The position numbers and the translations under genes are program-made. DNA of 64,000 bases, from NCBI GenBank assembly GCA_025769875.1, contig JAGFNK010000090.1, positions 1 through 64,000 of the forward strand, written 5' to 3'. Shown here in pieces: positions 33,698 through 45,800 of the stretch. How positions within the stretch are numbered: the stretch's first letter is position 1; every line of letters starts with the position of its first letter. The DNA comes from Russula earlei. Taxonomy: Eukaryota; Basidiomycota; Agaricomycetes; Russulales; Russulaceae. The notes under the pieces are model-generated. The model had not been told where the DNA came from. It saw only the letters and a program-made list of their open reading frames with translations, and did no database searches.

Positions 33698-34132
33698 TTA
33701 TGACTGTTTCTTGGGATTGTCCTCTTGAGTCCCGCACTCGTTCTTCTGCCACAGGTCTAGGGCCTGGATAACAGTCTGTCCGTCCCAGCGACCCTTCGCG
33801 ACTTCCCTGCCGTCGATGTGGAGAGCTGGGATCCAATTGGCATATTTCTTTCTCCAGCGTTCCTGCCCTGGATCTCGAATATTGACTATGTCAAGTTCAA
33901 AGTTGCGCTGTAAACGAGGTGGGGCAGTGTGCGTCGGTCGGCAATCGCCACAAAGGAGGTTTCCTGCGCGCACCTTTTGCTTGATTTTTGCTAGCTCAGC
34001 CTTTGCTACCTGTGATATGTCAAGACACCGACGAAATACGAACGAATGTGGCATGCATACGTCGCAAAGAGAGCAATTTGTTCCTGAATACAGAGTGAGT
34101 CGGGCAAGTCTGGTTGGGAGCTTGGTGGCCAT
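33698..34132 (-). CDS. glutaredoxin-like protein (DUF836 / YDR286C family)
   Basis: ATG at 34132 (MATKLPTRLARLTLYSG). The first exon carries CSLCD, the CXXC redox motif of the glutaredoxin-like family. A ~50 nt intron (GTATGC...CACAG) leads into VAKAELAKIKQK, and a second (GTGCGC...TTACAG, ~66 nt) leads into RNFELDIVNIRDPGQERW. The conserved end KYANWIPALHIDGREVAKGRWDG is then complete. The protein is about 105 residues, usual for this small thioredoxin-fold family. Role: presumably thiol-disulfide chemistry; the exact substrate is unknown for the family. Its 3' end is tight against, and in another frame overlaps, the zinc-knuckle gene downstream. Confidence 0.85.
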   Translation of the reverse strand: MATKLPTRLARLTLYSGTNCSLCDVCMPHSFVFRRCLDISQVAKAELAKIKQKVRAGNLLCGDCRPTHTAPPRLQRNFELDIVNIRDPGQERWRKKYANWIPALHIDGREVAKGRWDGQTVIQALDLWQKNECGTQEDNPKKQS

Positions 34133-34571
34133 GTCCGGCTCGTCGTCGCTTGCTTTGTCGGCAATAACGTAACGGAAAAACTGTGGTTGAACCACAGTCT
34201 TCGGTTATTGCGAAGTGGCTTCGCCGTCCAGCGACCACAGCTTCAGCCTAATTAAACCCCATGCCGTCGCCCAGAAATCTGCTCTAGACACCCTTCCCCG
34301 CGTTCCGGCGTTGATGTGCGTTCTCAATGAGTATTCCTCCCGACCCGCCATGGAAGAAAAGGAGTGAGGTCGCGTGCTCTCTCTTTTCAACCGTTATTTT
34401 TGACATTCTGCATTCCGGTCAGCTCGTCCTTGTCCATTTTACTCCCAAGGACGTTGTGTTTTTGCAGAGTCCTGTGGTTTTCTGCACGATGCTAAAATTA
34501 AGAGCTCCGTCAATCGCGAGCTCGCTAGTTCATGCCTCGACGCCGGATCCTCCAGAGATTCCTCGTCTTCG
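34133..34571. promoter_or_regulatory. divergent promoter region
   Basis: 439 bp between the start codons of the glutaredoxin-like gene (-) and the ankyrin/Clp gene (+). No canonical TATA box stands out. Assigned only from the divergent gene arrangement. Confidence 0.4.
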
Positions 34572-37500
34572 ATGGGCACAATGATCGTGAAGCCGCTCAA
34601 CGCTGTTGTTGCGTATTCGCCCAGCTCATTGTCCCCATCCTCACGTTCCCCTCGCATGGCCAGCCTTCTTTCTGCTCTTCAAAACATCATTGGACCCCCT
34701 TCCCCGAACAGCGCAGAGTTCTCTCTCCCCCAGGAAGACATCCCCTCAACCGATGCATCTGACGTTTCCCATCTTCCTCATGAGGCTACACAATGCACTG
34801 ATCGCGACTGCCGTGGAAATCTGGAACTTGAGGACGTCAGTCGGGCGGACGTTGCTAATGCGACGTCCCCCGCCGTCAACGACGACATGCCCGAGGCACC
34901 GCAACCTGATTCGGTCACCCCTCCCTGCCTTCTATCTCCAGTGCAGATCGGTTCTGTTCCTCCTGTTCCGTTTCCTCATACAGCTTCGTTGGGTGGTGTT
35001 TCGCTCTCCCGTGGCGACTCCATCGACTCGGGCTATGCCGAAACCTGGATAGACCCGACACCGTTTTCCCTTTCTCCTCCCCAGTCAGACCGACGAAGCT
35101 CGACGCTGGATTTACTCTTCTTCGCCGTTCGGATCACATTTGTCTCGCGTGTTGCCAAGACAGTTTCCTTCTTTCCCTACTCTGCAATCCACTAGCTTTT
35201 CTTTGCATGCTTCCATAGACCCCGCGTCGCCCACCCTTTCTACCATTCCTCCTCAAAATACGCCACCCTCCCACATTGCTCTGGATAGCAACAGTTTGAT
35301 GTACGCTACGCAGGCGCGACAGTCCCCCCTTCACGCTTGTCCATCCGGAGAGGGAGTGACAAAGGATACTAACTCCAGCAGCGAGATTCTCGGTGAAGCA
35401 CAAGACGCTGTGTCTACTACTTCACCCGTAGAATCCCGCTTCTTCCCCGCACCCTACCCCGACATTCCTGTCTTGCATCATCCCGCATCCTATGAGCGTC
35501 CTGTTGACTCTCAGCTCTCTCCAGATCATATCATTTACGAAGGTTCTCCACGCAATCAGGAAGGAGACGCGCCATCTGCAGTTGAAGGAATAGCCGATGC
35601 ATCTCCTTTTTCAGATCAGTTGTCATTGGTTGAGTCTTACTACATTAATGATGCCTCACCGTCAGTCCCATCGTCGAAGGACAGTAAGATCACACCCCCT
35701 CATGCCACCGGAACGTTACAGTCACCAATCTCTTTTGAACCAACCGCGGAAGTCGGAGAATTCGACTACGAGGCTCTGTATCAGTCTTTGGTCATGTCTC
35801 CTGAGGAAGCAGCGTCGAAGCGTATGTTGTGGGCCTCTCGCCCATCCTCTTCGATCCTTCCATCGAGGGCCGGTTCAGCGGGTAGCTCTTCAGCCGCTTG
35901 CTCATCCGTGCTCATTGACATACCGGGATCTCCGCACTCAGCCGTCAGCGTACCTCCATGGTCGCATCAGCGGGACATGCGAACCACGCCCCCTCCGGTA
36001 TCTGAATTGACCAGCCGCACTTCTAGTCCGTTTCTCGAGACGCCTCTGTCCTCTGGCTCAAGCCAGGCTGATGCGTCTGCCCATGCAAGCCCTGTGTCTC
36101 TGTGCGCGTCAGATGCCGTAGCTCAATCCGCGCCGACATCCACACCGAAATACTCTCGGATTTCCGCTGGCACTACGTCGCCTCATTCTGAGCCAGTTTT
36201 TGCACCCTCAAGAGAAGTCACATCTGCCTTGAACGACCGTTCGAAGGCGGAGCCTGCCAGGGGTAAATGGAATCGTGTATCCACGTCAAGAGTCGTTCCT
36301 TTCGGCTTTCGTCACTCTCTGGTGGTGTGTTCAGTTTTTTACTTCACGAGTCTGTGCGCTAACGTCGGCCGAAAGATTGATGGGGGTCACCAGTCTGCAT
36401 TTGCTTCTAGAGCGCGGAAGCGGCCAAGCGCCCTGACTTCATTGCCTTCTGTTCCAGGCATCGATCGATATGAGACACCTGGTAGCGCTCGCAGTCTCAC
36501 CTCCGATCCATCCTGGTCAATGCCAAGCTGGGCTCGGCCTCTCCACCTCGTACGTTTCCCTGAGTTCACTCACCCACCCGTCGCATGCTTATGATATCAG
36601 TCTCGTTCTTCAGAGTTAGGATCCTCAATTCATCATCTCGATTTACACAAAGCATCACCTTCCTCTACTGCAAATCCACTTCCAGATCCATCGCATTCCC
36701 AACATGTTTCAGTGAGCCATCTCTCACCTCTCTGACATGTTGTTTGACACAAGGATAATAGCTTCCATCTTCTCCTTTACATTCTTCACACTTTGCACAT
36801 TATAGTCAAGTCCATAGTCCCGTCTACTCTGAGCATCAGGTCTCGAACTCACTCACACATGACAACCTCCAATTGCATTCGTTACCTAATGCAGAATCTT
36901 ATACGTACTACAGACTTTCAACAAGCCATCCTCCCAAGGGGGCAGGCATCGACGACGGTACTCTCGAAGACGAGGATCAGCTCCGTACTTTTACTCGAGG
37001 GCCGGTACCTCTTCCCACTGTGACGTCTCCTTCACGACGAAAGTCCTCCGTACTTTCTCTCCCCCCCACGCCAGCGACAGTGGCCGAACGCAGCCTAATG
37101 TTCGCTATCGCGGGTGACGACGTAAAGTCTGTTTATCATGTGCTCGAGCATGGTCATGCGGATCCAAACGAAGCAGTTGGGCCGCAGTCCGCTCTGGCGT
37201 TTGCACTTACGAATGAGCGTTTGGCTCACAAACTAGACATCGTGAAAGCGCTTCTGGCCCATGGGGCAGATCCAGTCGCGCTCCGCAATCCTGAGCTTAA
37301 CCCTCCCCACAAAGAAGCCTCAGCGAGTGATGACCCTACGCTTCTCTCACCACCATCTTCCACCACCCTCGAAGTAATGGATCCAGCGATGCGGTAAGCT
37401 CCGGTCTGTGCTCAAGTCATTGCATATTGCCCATGCTTATTGGCGGGAAGATACTACGTCTCTAGAGCCGACGCGCTGCAGACCCGCCGTGTATCGAAGC

Positions 37501-38693
37501 TCCTCCAACAGTCACTCTTCCGCCCGCTGGGTCGCGTTCGTTACGAAATCGTCGGACAAGATCACGTCTTTGAGCAGCTATTCACAATACTCAAACAACA
37601 TTCCCGGACGCATTCGACATCCCCTCTTATCATCTTGCTTTGTGGTAAGTCTATTTCATATTGGCCGTATATAGAGCGAAGCGAAAATGCCTTGATAGGG
37701 CCTAGTGGACACGGAAAGAGCTTCCTAGCACGGAGATGTACGCATGTCTTCCGATAAAATCCTGTTGCCTTGCTGGAGCTAACTTGTTATTCAGTTGGCC
37801 CTCTTCTTGGTGTTCCAACGCATACTGTGAATGTAACGACCTTGCGAACCACGCACGATTTGTGGAATTCATATTCAATGAGCCCATACGAGGTGTGCTC
37901 TACTTCACCAGGCCTTCCTACTGAGAGCAATTTATGCATTGTTCTCACAGGAATTGTCTACGAACACGCTTTCACAGTTCCTGATAGAAAATGAAGGCAA
38001 GCGATGCGTGGTAGTCTTAGATGTAGGAAATTAGCGCCTCCTGATCTTTCAAAGTAAACTGAATAACAAAATGCCTTTGCAGGAGATTGAGAAGGTGGCG
38101 GAACCTCACGTACTGTACTCACTCTTAATGCCCTGGGAACTCGGTAAGTGGTTAATGGCTTGAATTGTTGCGTCCCTTTCCTAACGTTGGCTGGCCCAGG
38201 ACGCTGCTCGCCATCAGCAGGTTATCATCAAATCGATGTCCGCCAAGTGATTTGGCTCGGCACATCGAATGTTGGCCATGATCTCGTCTTCGAATTCTGT
38301 GGGTCGTTGCCAGGATCAAATCTGAGCCGCAACAAGTATTTGGAGCTTGCTCGACTTTTACGTCCGAAGATATCCCAGAGCCTTGGCGTGCGTAAAGTCA
38401 CCTCCGGTATTTGTGATGCCTTTATGATTGACCGTTTGTCCTTTAAGGCTTCGTTAAGCTCGCGTGTTACGACGATGCTTCCGTTTGTCCCGTTTACTGA
38501 GGCAGAGCTGATGGCAATAGCAACGGAGGCATTCTATTCGCTCCATGGAGAACAGGACTATTGTGTCTCCTCCGAGGTCGTCGAGCGAGTGTCACGGGAA
38601 GCGATCGAGTGTTACATCCCCGAAGAGGGCGTTCGTTCGCTTCATCGTGCTGTTTCCTTACTCATGGACGTACCTGAACTTGTGAAACAATGA
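34572..38693 (+). CDS. ankyrin-repeat protein with Clp-type AAA+ domain
   Basis: ATG at 34572. A long Ser/Pro-rich N-terminal half (about 34600-36550) contains no known domain. The reading frame changes near 35080 (an intron or indel), after which TDEARRWIYSSSPFG is read; another intron is likely after 36549. Ankyrin repeats lie at about 37085-37290 (LMFAIAGDDVKSVYHVLEHG, LDIVKALLAHGADP). Then comes the AAA_2 module: VGQDHVFEQLFTIL, Walker A GPSGHGKS across an intron at about 37645-37701, Walker B VVVLDEIEKV (about 38008-38095, split by an intron), sensor-like WLGTSN, and a C-terminal small domain to the stop at 38693. Ankyrin plus Clp ATPase resembles the layout of the metazoan disaggregase CLPB/Skd3. 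Disaggregase activity here is inference. Confidence 0.75.
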
Positions 38694-40101
38694 GTACACA
38701 ATCGCCCCCTTCTTCCATTGAGAGCCGAACGTTGCGGCGTTGGACCATTTACCCAAGCCAGCCGTCTTTCCATCTGTAAGGAACCGGACTCAAGCAAGAC
38801 CACGGGATACGTTCCAGTTTATGGAACTCCATTAGGTTAATGCTGGGCGGTGTTGTCATGGCTTGGCTTGGCAGAGGGAGAGGTTGCCAAGGTAATTTTC
38901 ATTGTCCAAAAAGCCAAAAAGACTTTCGAGCGTTGGCGCTTAGAGGGACACGAAGGGCTCCATGGCAACGATAGCCCGGTGACGATTTAGCAAATGCTAT
39001 GCAGAAGCCGTGCTGCCTCGGGTCCAGACAGATAGTTGTCTCCCCAGCAGTGGCGATGACTACGAGACTCGTACATTCTGGTACGTGCCTTACTGGTGAA
39101 ATCTGGCTATAGCGAAACATCATGCATCATGCGCCCCCCAACGCCCCGATGCCGCATACCGTTCCACGCTGCAACAATGGCGTTTGAAATTTTATGAAGA
39201 TGAAATAGTGCACCAAGAGGGATCCAAAGCTTAGATCGTGCTTTCGTCACGTATCACCACAAATTTTTCAGGACAACCATTCCCCACGTTTGTCTGGTTG
39301 CCAACGTGACTTTCCGAAACCCGAAACGGACACCCGCCGCGACGACCACGACCCGCGACCGATGAACCACGCCACACCATTCTTCCATTCTTGGGGTCTG
39401 CGAATATTTATTCTATCTCTGAGCGAGATAGAGGTCAATCCACTCCCGACTTCAGAATCGAGTGAGATGACATGTGCATGATACCCTACAAGAACGAAAG
39501 GGGAAGGAAGGTAGGCAGGGAGGTTTCCCGTGCGCGAACACTCCCTGCGGTTGACGTGTACCAGGGGTAAAAATCACTGGGGAAACTGTTGCGACCTCGA
39601 AGCCGATTCGTTGTTTCTTTCTTCTTCCAAACCTTGTGGACCCTAATGGTTTTTCCGGAACGTTATGGGCTTTACTCTGCAAAGGGAACTGCGGGGCCAT
39701 CGGCCTTCCAGGTATCACAATGGGACCGCTTTGATGTGATGGTCCAAGCTATATTGTGATAGAGATGTGAAAGGAGCGGGAAGGGTGAGAACATGATAGC
39801 GATGATTTTGATGACAAGGCCGGCGCAGCGTAGCGTAGAGTTGAGAGCTTATTCGAGATCGCAAGGGACGTTGGAGGTGCAGCGCCCCATCGATTCATCA
39901 TTCGCTATTCCTCATCAATCATTATCAATGCGGATTCCTTTTCTTGATCATCGCAACCCACTCGCCATAATATCAAGAGAGACTCTCCCCTTATGCCTCC
40001 ATCACTATTTTGCCTCCTCCCTCCTCCGTTCCTCTCCTCTCCTTCATCCCCTTTCCTTTCTTTCCTCACAGTCCCTCTTCCTTCTAGACGTCCTTTGTCC
40101 A
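38694..40101. other. intergenic region without recognised gene
   Basis: CpG-containing sequence with only short frames on both strands and no domain, RNA gene or repeat partner. It should hold the terminator of the ankyrin/Clp gene and the promoter and pyrimidine-rich leader (about 39975-40085) of the SH3 gene. Confidence 0.4.
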
Positions 40102-41198
40102 ATGCACGTTCCAGTGGGAATCCGTTCGTTCCAGCATCGCATTCCTCGCGCTCATGTAGCGAGCCCGGCAGAGCAGCAACATAAGAGTTCGCTCACAGCC
40201 TCGGACTCGAACGCTGCAGCAACCCCAATCCCCCTCTCGACGTCGGCTAGATCATTGATAGGAACTTTCTCTGTAGTTGGTTCTATCATCTTCGGTTCGT
40301 ATACGCACAGGCTCTAATTATACCGATGCTGATGTGCGTGCAGCCGTCATCGCTTGGAAAATTTTTACTTCCTACAGGCGTAAAACGGCTGTCGCCGCCC
40401 GCGCAGCGCGGCTACTCCGTCGCGTATAAGACGCATGAGAAGCATTCCTTCGCTGACTCAATGGATGTCTTCGAAAACAGTAAGACACTACCACCAGCCC
40501 CCCCATACGATTCCCACGTCGGTTGGGTGCCTCAAATCAGAAGCGTCACTCTTCCCTCGGGTGTCACTGTTCCTCCCGTTGCGGTAACCGCCCCTGAGCG
40601 TTCCCCGGACTTGCAAAGTGACCATCCCCCAACGCCCAACAGTGGCCCCGCGCTGTCGCCAGTACCCTCCCCCCCACCCGTATATCGCGTTCTGGGCGTC
40701 CATCCTGTCCCTGTTACCCCAACTCCCCCGGCATCAGACGTCATTGACGTCCCGCCTACCCCCCTCCGTTTGAATCTGAGCAGCCCCTCGACGGTTGCGC
40801 CCACCCCTGTGCGTGAAACGTTCGATCTGCCTCCCGTGCCCAGCCCGGGCCCCAGCCCGGCCCCCACAACCACGACCTTTTCCCAAGCGAGTGCACGTTC
40901 TGCGTCGCCACGGATGGGTCTTGCGACCATCTTCTCGCAAAAGTCGCTCCCGATACTCATGCTCGTCACGAGTCCCTTCAAGCCGACCCGCAACGACGAG
41001 CTCTCCGTGCGCACTGGGGACACCGTGCGCCTCATCAAGGAGTACGAGGACGAATGGTGCCTGGTCCAGCGCGTCGGTCGCCCCGATGCGGAGAAGGGTG
41101 TCGTCCCGCGCTTCTGTCTGACCGAGCGTCCGAGCATTATCAAGCACCGCACAACTTTCACGACTTTCCCCTTCAAAGGTGTACGACGCAAACGTTAG
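40102..41198 (+). CDS. membrane-anchored SH3-domain protein
   Basis: The ATG at 40102 (MHVPVGIRSFQHRIP) opens an exon ending in SLIGTFSVVGSIIF. An intron (40295-40343, GTTCGT...GTGCAG) joins it to AVIAWKIF, giving one ~22-residue membrane segment followed by a basic stretch (SYRRKTAVAARAARLLRR). A second intron (about 40424-40484, GTATAA...TAAG) leads into a long Pro-rich linker (about 40490-40920). It ends in a C-terminal SH3 domain with LVTSPFKPTRNDELSVRTGD, WCLVQRVG and GVVPRFCLTE. An in-frame start further upstream cannot be excluded. SH3 domains bind Pro-rich partners; the membrane-proximal placement suggests an adaptor role at the cell surface or polarity sites, which is inference. Confidence 0.75.
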
Positions 41199-41746
41199 TC
41201 GGAAGTCTTACAAGCTCTTTGACAGACGCTACGCGATACCTCTCCATCCCACGACCTGATCCTTGATATTGGTGCCGCAGACACCACCGCCATTCTGCAA
41301 CTTAATCCTTAACGCTCATTTATCGATTATTTATTGACGTGGTCTGTCACCACTTTACCGGAACTAGATGGTTGTGTGGGCAGATGGATGGCATGGCTAT
41401 ATTTGTGATGATCTCCCTTGGTCTATCTGTTTCACCTTCTGGACATCTCGCACCGGATGCAAGTTTCTCAGAACCTCACTCCATCGACCTTGCTAGTCAG
41501 GTCAGACATGTTATCTCTTTCGATATGTAATCCCGCGTATGAGTTGATTGTGTAGTGGTACTGTAACTTTATGTACACGACTTGTTGTATGGCGAGGAGA
41601 CTGTACCCGCCTCCCTTGTACATACCAATCGTAAAGTAGCATGAACAGCAATACTTTGAAAGCAAGTATGCGACAGTGACAACTATGATGTATGAGATCG
41701 CTGGCTGATATTACGAAGGATTGCAAGGGCATGGGCAATTGACGAC
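41199..41746. other. convergent intergenic region
   Basis: Between two gene 3' ends (SH3 gene + and PAM17 -). No gene seen; expected to hold both terminators. Confidence 0.4.
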
Positions 41747-42642
41747 TTATAGTTGGTCTTCCGGCCACTGGGATTTCCGTTTGTACCTAGCTTGATCCCT
41801 CAGCCACTATGTCATAAATATCAGAACCAGGGAGGTTACGTAGAATCAACTAGCCCACCTGTCTATATTGATGGAGGGAGCCAATTTTTTCGCCTGAAGA
41901 GATATATTTCTATATGCACCCTAAAACAGGGTCGAGGCTTTCTCACCGTAAAAATCTGGAACAGGGATTTGCAGCACTCTGTGCTCTCGGGTCGACTCGA
42001 TTTCTGACGATATGCTGGTGGAACTCGTGGTCGCGGGCCTCAATGAGAGCCATGGTGCGCCGGTGCGTTACGCGCCAAAGAGTCGATCCGATTATTGGAC
42101 CAACGAGATATCCTGCACCTACATATGAAAAAAAAAAAAAAAAGATGGTGAGCATGGGAGTCGGCAGGTGAAACGTCGTTGCATACCCATGCAGCTCAAG
42201 GTCGCGCCGGCGAAAAAGAGAATTGGGTCAATGCCCTGCGGAAAGATGAACGATGCAGCATGAAAGTGAAGGGAAAATGTTTGCACCATGATAGGCTTCG
42301 TCGCATCTAGCTCCATCGAACCAAAGTATGCAGCGCCGCCCGCCCACCCTGCCAGCACGCATGGTACGGTCAAAGCCTGGGAGAGGAAAGCAAACGAAAG
42401 ATCATGCCCTGTGGCATGACTACAAACGAGAGATAAGAACGCCTACCAGTTCCCATTTCCGCTTCGCGCGCCGAACGGCGAGATACTCTGACCACGGCAG
42501 TGAATCCTTCGCCGCCTGCGATACATCTATCGACTTGGAAGCGGATTGAAAATACCACGTTTCTCGGAGGGCTGATTGACAGAACGCTTCTCCGGGACGC
42601 GCAACGTAGGGCCAACGGTAGTCGAGGATAAGGAGTGGCCAT
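41747..42642 (-). CDS. PAM17: Pam17, subunit of the mitochondrial import motor
   Basis: The ATG at 42642 starts an Arg/Ser-rich presequence (MATPYPRLPLALRCASRRS). Then, in another frame, come SIDVSQAAKDSLPWSEYLAVRR, and after an intron TVPCVLAGWAGGAAYFGSME and LDATKPIM. After further introns come GIDPILFFAGATLSCMG, AGYLVGPIIGSTLWR and LTHRRTMALI-like text, then HEFHQHIVRNRVDP. The last exons read GEKIGSLHQYRQ and WLRDQARYKRKSQWPEDQL, ending at 41747. This covers the full Pam17 family: a two-helix inner-membrane protein of the TIM23-associated PAM complex. Two frame offsets are not explained by introns: one after the presequence and one at 41961-41964, where an extra base separates ANP from VPDFYG. 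One intron has a long T run before its acceptor (plus-strand A run at 42129-42143). Confidence 0.85.
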
Positions 42643-42850
42643 GGTCGTTGTCTCGTCTCGTCTTCAAACAAAAATTCCGAATCGTTCCCGGTCCCGACGG
42701 GCCGTGGAAGCGCTGCGGGCGGAGTGAGTCACCCACGTGCATCGCTGCGCGTCCCGAGTCTCCTTAAACAACTACTTCAGCGTTCTGGCTGGCGCGGTTG
42801 TGCTTTGTCCTCCCGGCCCAGTGTTGACAAGTGTACGCGACCCAGGAACG
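42643..42850. promoter_or_regulatory. short divergent promoter region
   Basis: About 208 bp between the start codons of PAM17 (-) and the SNF2 helicase gene (+). Inferred from gene arrangement only. Confidence 0.4.
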
Positions 42851-45800
42851 ATGGGCCCTTGCTCTATCTGCTGCCCTTCATGTGCGTCTGAGTCTGCCGC
42901 GACGAGAAATCGGGATAGCTCCCATGGACCCTTCGCGGTACAGAACCTTCTTCCGGCCGGCACGCTGTCGCTGCCAATCCCGCAGACGAACCTCAAACAT
43001 ATATGTGACCACTCTCACTCTGCCGAGGGCTGGCACTTCTTTGATGGCGAGGCCCTGCTTCCCCTTCTGACAGACCAGGAAAGCGAGATCTTATGCCGCC
43101 ATCTGGACTTCCTGGTTGAGCATGAATTCCTCATCGTTCAATGCAAGGTTGGAGACTCCGGAACTGTGCTCATACTTCGCGTATACATTGTCCCGTACGA
43201 CCTTCCGGGTGTCCAAGGAAGGCTCAGAATCCGCGATGAGGCTTCAGAATTGAAGCCCGCTAGGCTGTGCCTACGGAATGTAATGCCCCGAATCATACAA
43301 GACAGAAATCTCTGGGATTCTCACGACCTTGACCCCTCGCCAAGTTCTCAACATTACTTTTTGGACATTGATACGGTATTGTCTTGTCTTTTGGCTTCTT
43401 GTCGGGGAACTCATTAGTAACTTGAACTAGGATAATCGTACCTTGGCAGAGATCTACAGTGACCTTCCCTCGCCGGTGGTCGATCTGAGTCTTCAAACAT
43501 CAGAACCTTCTCGTTTGCATGACATGACATCTGGAATAATGCTCGGTGATCAGATCCCAGGTCTACGAAGCCGGCTTTACCCGTATCAAAGGGAATCAGT
43601 GTCGGCCATGCTTCACAAGGAGATGTCCGAGTCCGACATACCAGACCCTCTGTATATTCCAATCATTGGCCTGAACAAGACAGCTTTCTATCTACAACCT
43701 GCGACCTTGGAAATCTTACGGGAATGTCCCATGGTCGCTCCGCATCATGGAGGTGTGCTCTGCGAGGAACTAGGTATGATGTTTTCTTGAATGTCGCCTT
43801 CGTGTAAGACTTGATCTGACCTTTGGCAGGGACCGGAAAGACTATCATGATACTGGCCTTGGTATTAGCAACCATAGATCAGCTTTCCAAGCCAGAAGAA
43901 TCCATTCACGATGCTCGACCAGTCCTGACACCACTGGCCTTCCGACACTTTCCTTATTCTCAATTTGAGGCTGCGCGCAAGCGCTTATCAACTCGCCCCT
44001 CGCGAGCACCTATGCACGATAGCAATTCGTTTCCGCGTCTGATGGAAATTTTGCTTCATTATGTACGGACGTCCCCCGACGGCCTACAGCTTCGTCAAAA
44101 CGTGGATTGGCTGCAAAATCGGGGGCTACTGTCTTTCATAGAGCTAAATGCTCCCTTCTACCTACAGAGTCAGGAACCCGCAACGTTAGCACGTCCACTT
44201 CGGAAAAGCATTGATCGCGGTTTTCGTACAATGTACCTCACTTCTGCCACTCTGATAGTGGTCCCTCCCAACTTGTTGGCCCAGTGGAATTCGGAGATCT
44301 TGAAACATTGTCTCGGACTAGACGAATCAGACGATGCCCTTCGCTTCCTTGTTGTGAATCCGAAGGACGAACTGCCTGCGGCGAAGGTTCTAGCATCGAA
44401 TTACGATGTCAGTACCCGACAGATGGTTTAATCTTTACTAACTGTACATTATCAGATCGTGCTTTTAAACCATGAGAGTGAGTCACTTTCACTTATGTCT
44501 ATTTGTTTGAAACTATAATGCATGATAGCGTTTGCTAGGGAGGTTTCCAAGTTTGATCGTGGAAAAGCCTTCACGTGGGCTGTCTGCAAGTGTCCCGGTT
44601 ACAAAGGTAGTCGCGTTCCGGACTGCAAATGTGATCCGCCCAAGTTTTCTCCGCTCTTTCAAATACGTTGGAAGCGGCTTGTGGTCGATGAAGGTCATGT
44701 GCACGGGGCGGACAGAACCAATATCAGCAAAGTCGCCAGCCTGTTGAGCGTAGAGAGGAGATGGCTCGTCACGGGCACACCTACTACGCACCTGCTTGGT
44801 ATCAACCTACGCAGCTCAGAAGGCATTGCTGAGCTCCAGTACCCAGAGGGCCAGTCGGAAGAAGAAGATCTCTTGCCAGCATGGGAGGACTTGAATCCGG
44901 GCACCCCTTCCCAAAATGGCGCCCATCCTGTCAACGCGGATGGTCTGGCCGCTCGGACATGGACAAAATACGACAGGGAAGATCTTCGAAGACTCGGGAC
45001 GATGATGATCACATTTCTACAAATGCCAAGGTTTGCTGCAGAAATTGGGTCGTTCGGCAACCTTGTGGTGCGATCGTTGTTCGGGAACAACGGACCTCAA
45101 CCCGGCGCTATTCAAGTACTGACACAGGTCATGAATAGCATCATGATCCGGCACCAGTGAGTCTTTCACTAGTCTATAGGGAATGATTGCATGACCGGCT
45201 TTCAGAATCCATGACATCGAAGCTGATGTATCGTTACCCCCAATGGTACAAGAAACCGTGCTGTTAGACTTGGATCCGCTTGCTGTGAAGTCATACAATG
45301 CACTTCAGGCCGCGATCACAATAAATGCCGTGGATTCAGAGCGCAAAGATCAGGTAAGTGATCACTGCTGTATCACGTAGGCGCCCACTCATTTGCTACC
45401 TAGGACTATCTCTTTCATCCTAATGTGAGTTGAAAGTTCGTCGATCGTCGTTCAAACATATCGACCGCATTTGTCTAGAACGCCGCATATCTGAAACAAC
45501 TAGTGGACAACATGTCGCAGTACGTCTGTTAGGCACACCGCGTTGATTCTGTCACCTAACGTATAGAAGGTTGATGTTCTGGCACGTCGATGAAAGGCAG
45601 TACAACGTTGAAGAGCTTGTCAAAGCCACCGATAGGATGGTGGAGAAAGCACAGGAAAGAGGGGTTTCTTTGCAAGATACGGAAGCACTCCGAGAAGCTA
45701 AAAAGCACATGTGAGCTACCTTAGAATGCTTTCCTGCATTCGCGTTTTATCCGTCACGTAGTATCAAAGCTGCGAATGACGACCTTTGGCGCAAGGTTCA

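Noticed and set aside
33698..34195. Glutaredoxin-like start at 34195
   Set aside because: That codon is GTG; the ATG at 34132 directly precedes the conserved fold.
36873..37397. Ankyrin frame as a separate short gene
   Set aside because: Its apparent first codon is TTG, not ATG, and splice signals connect it to the following AAA exons.
40532..41191. Long minus-strand frame opposite the SH3 gene
   Set aside because: It mirrors the Pro-rich linker and SH3 exon; Gly/Arg/Val composition only.
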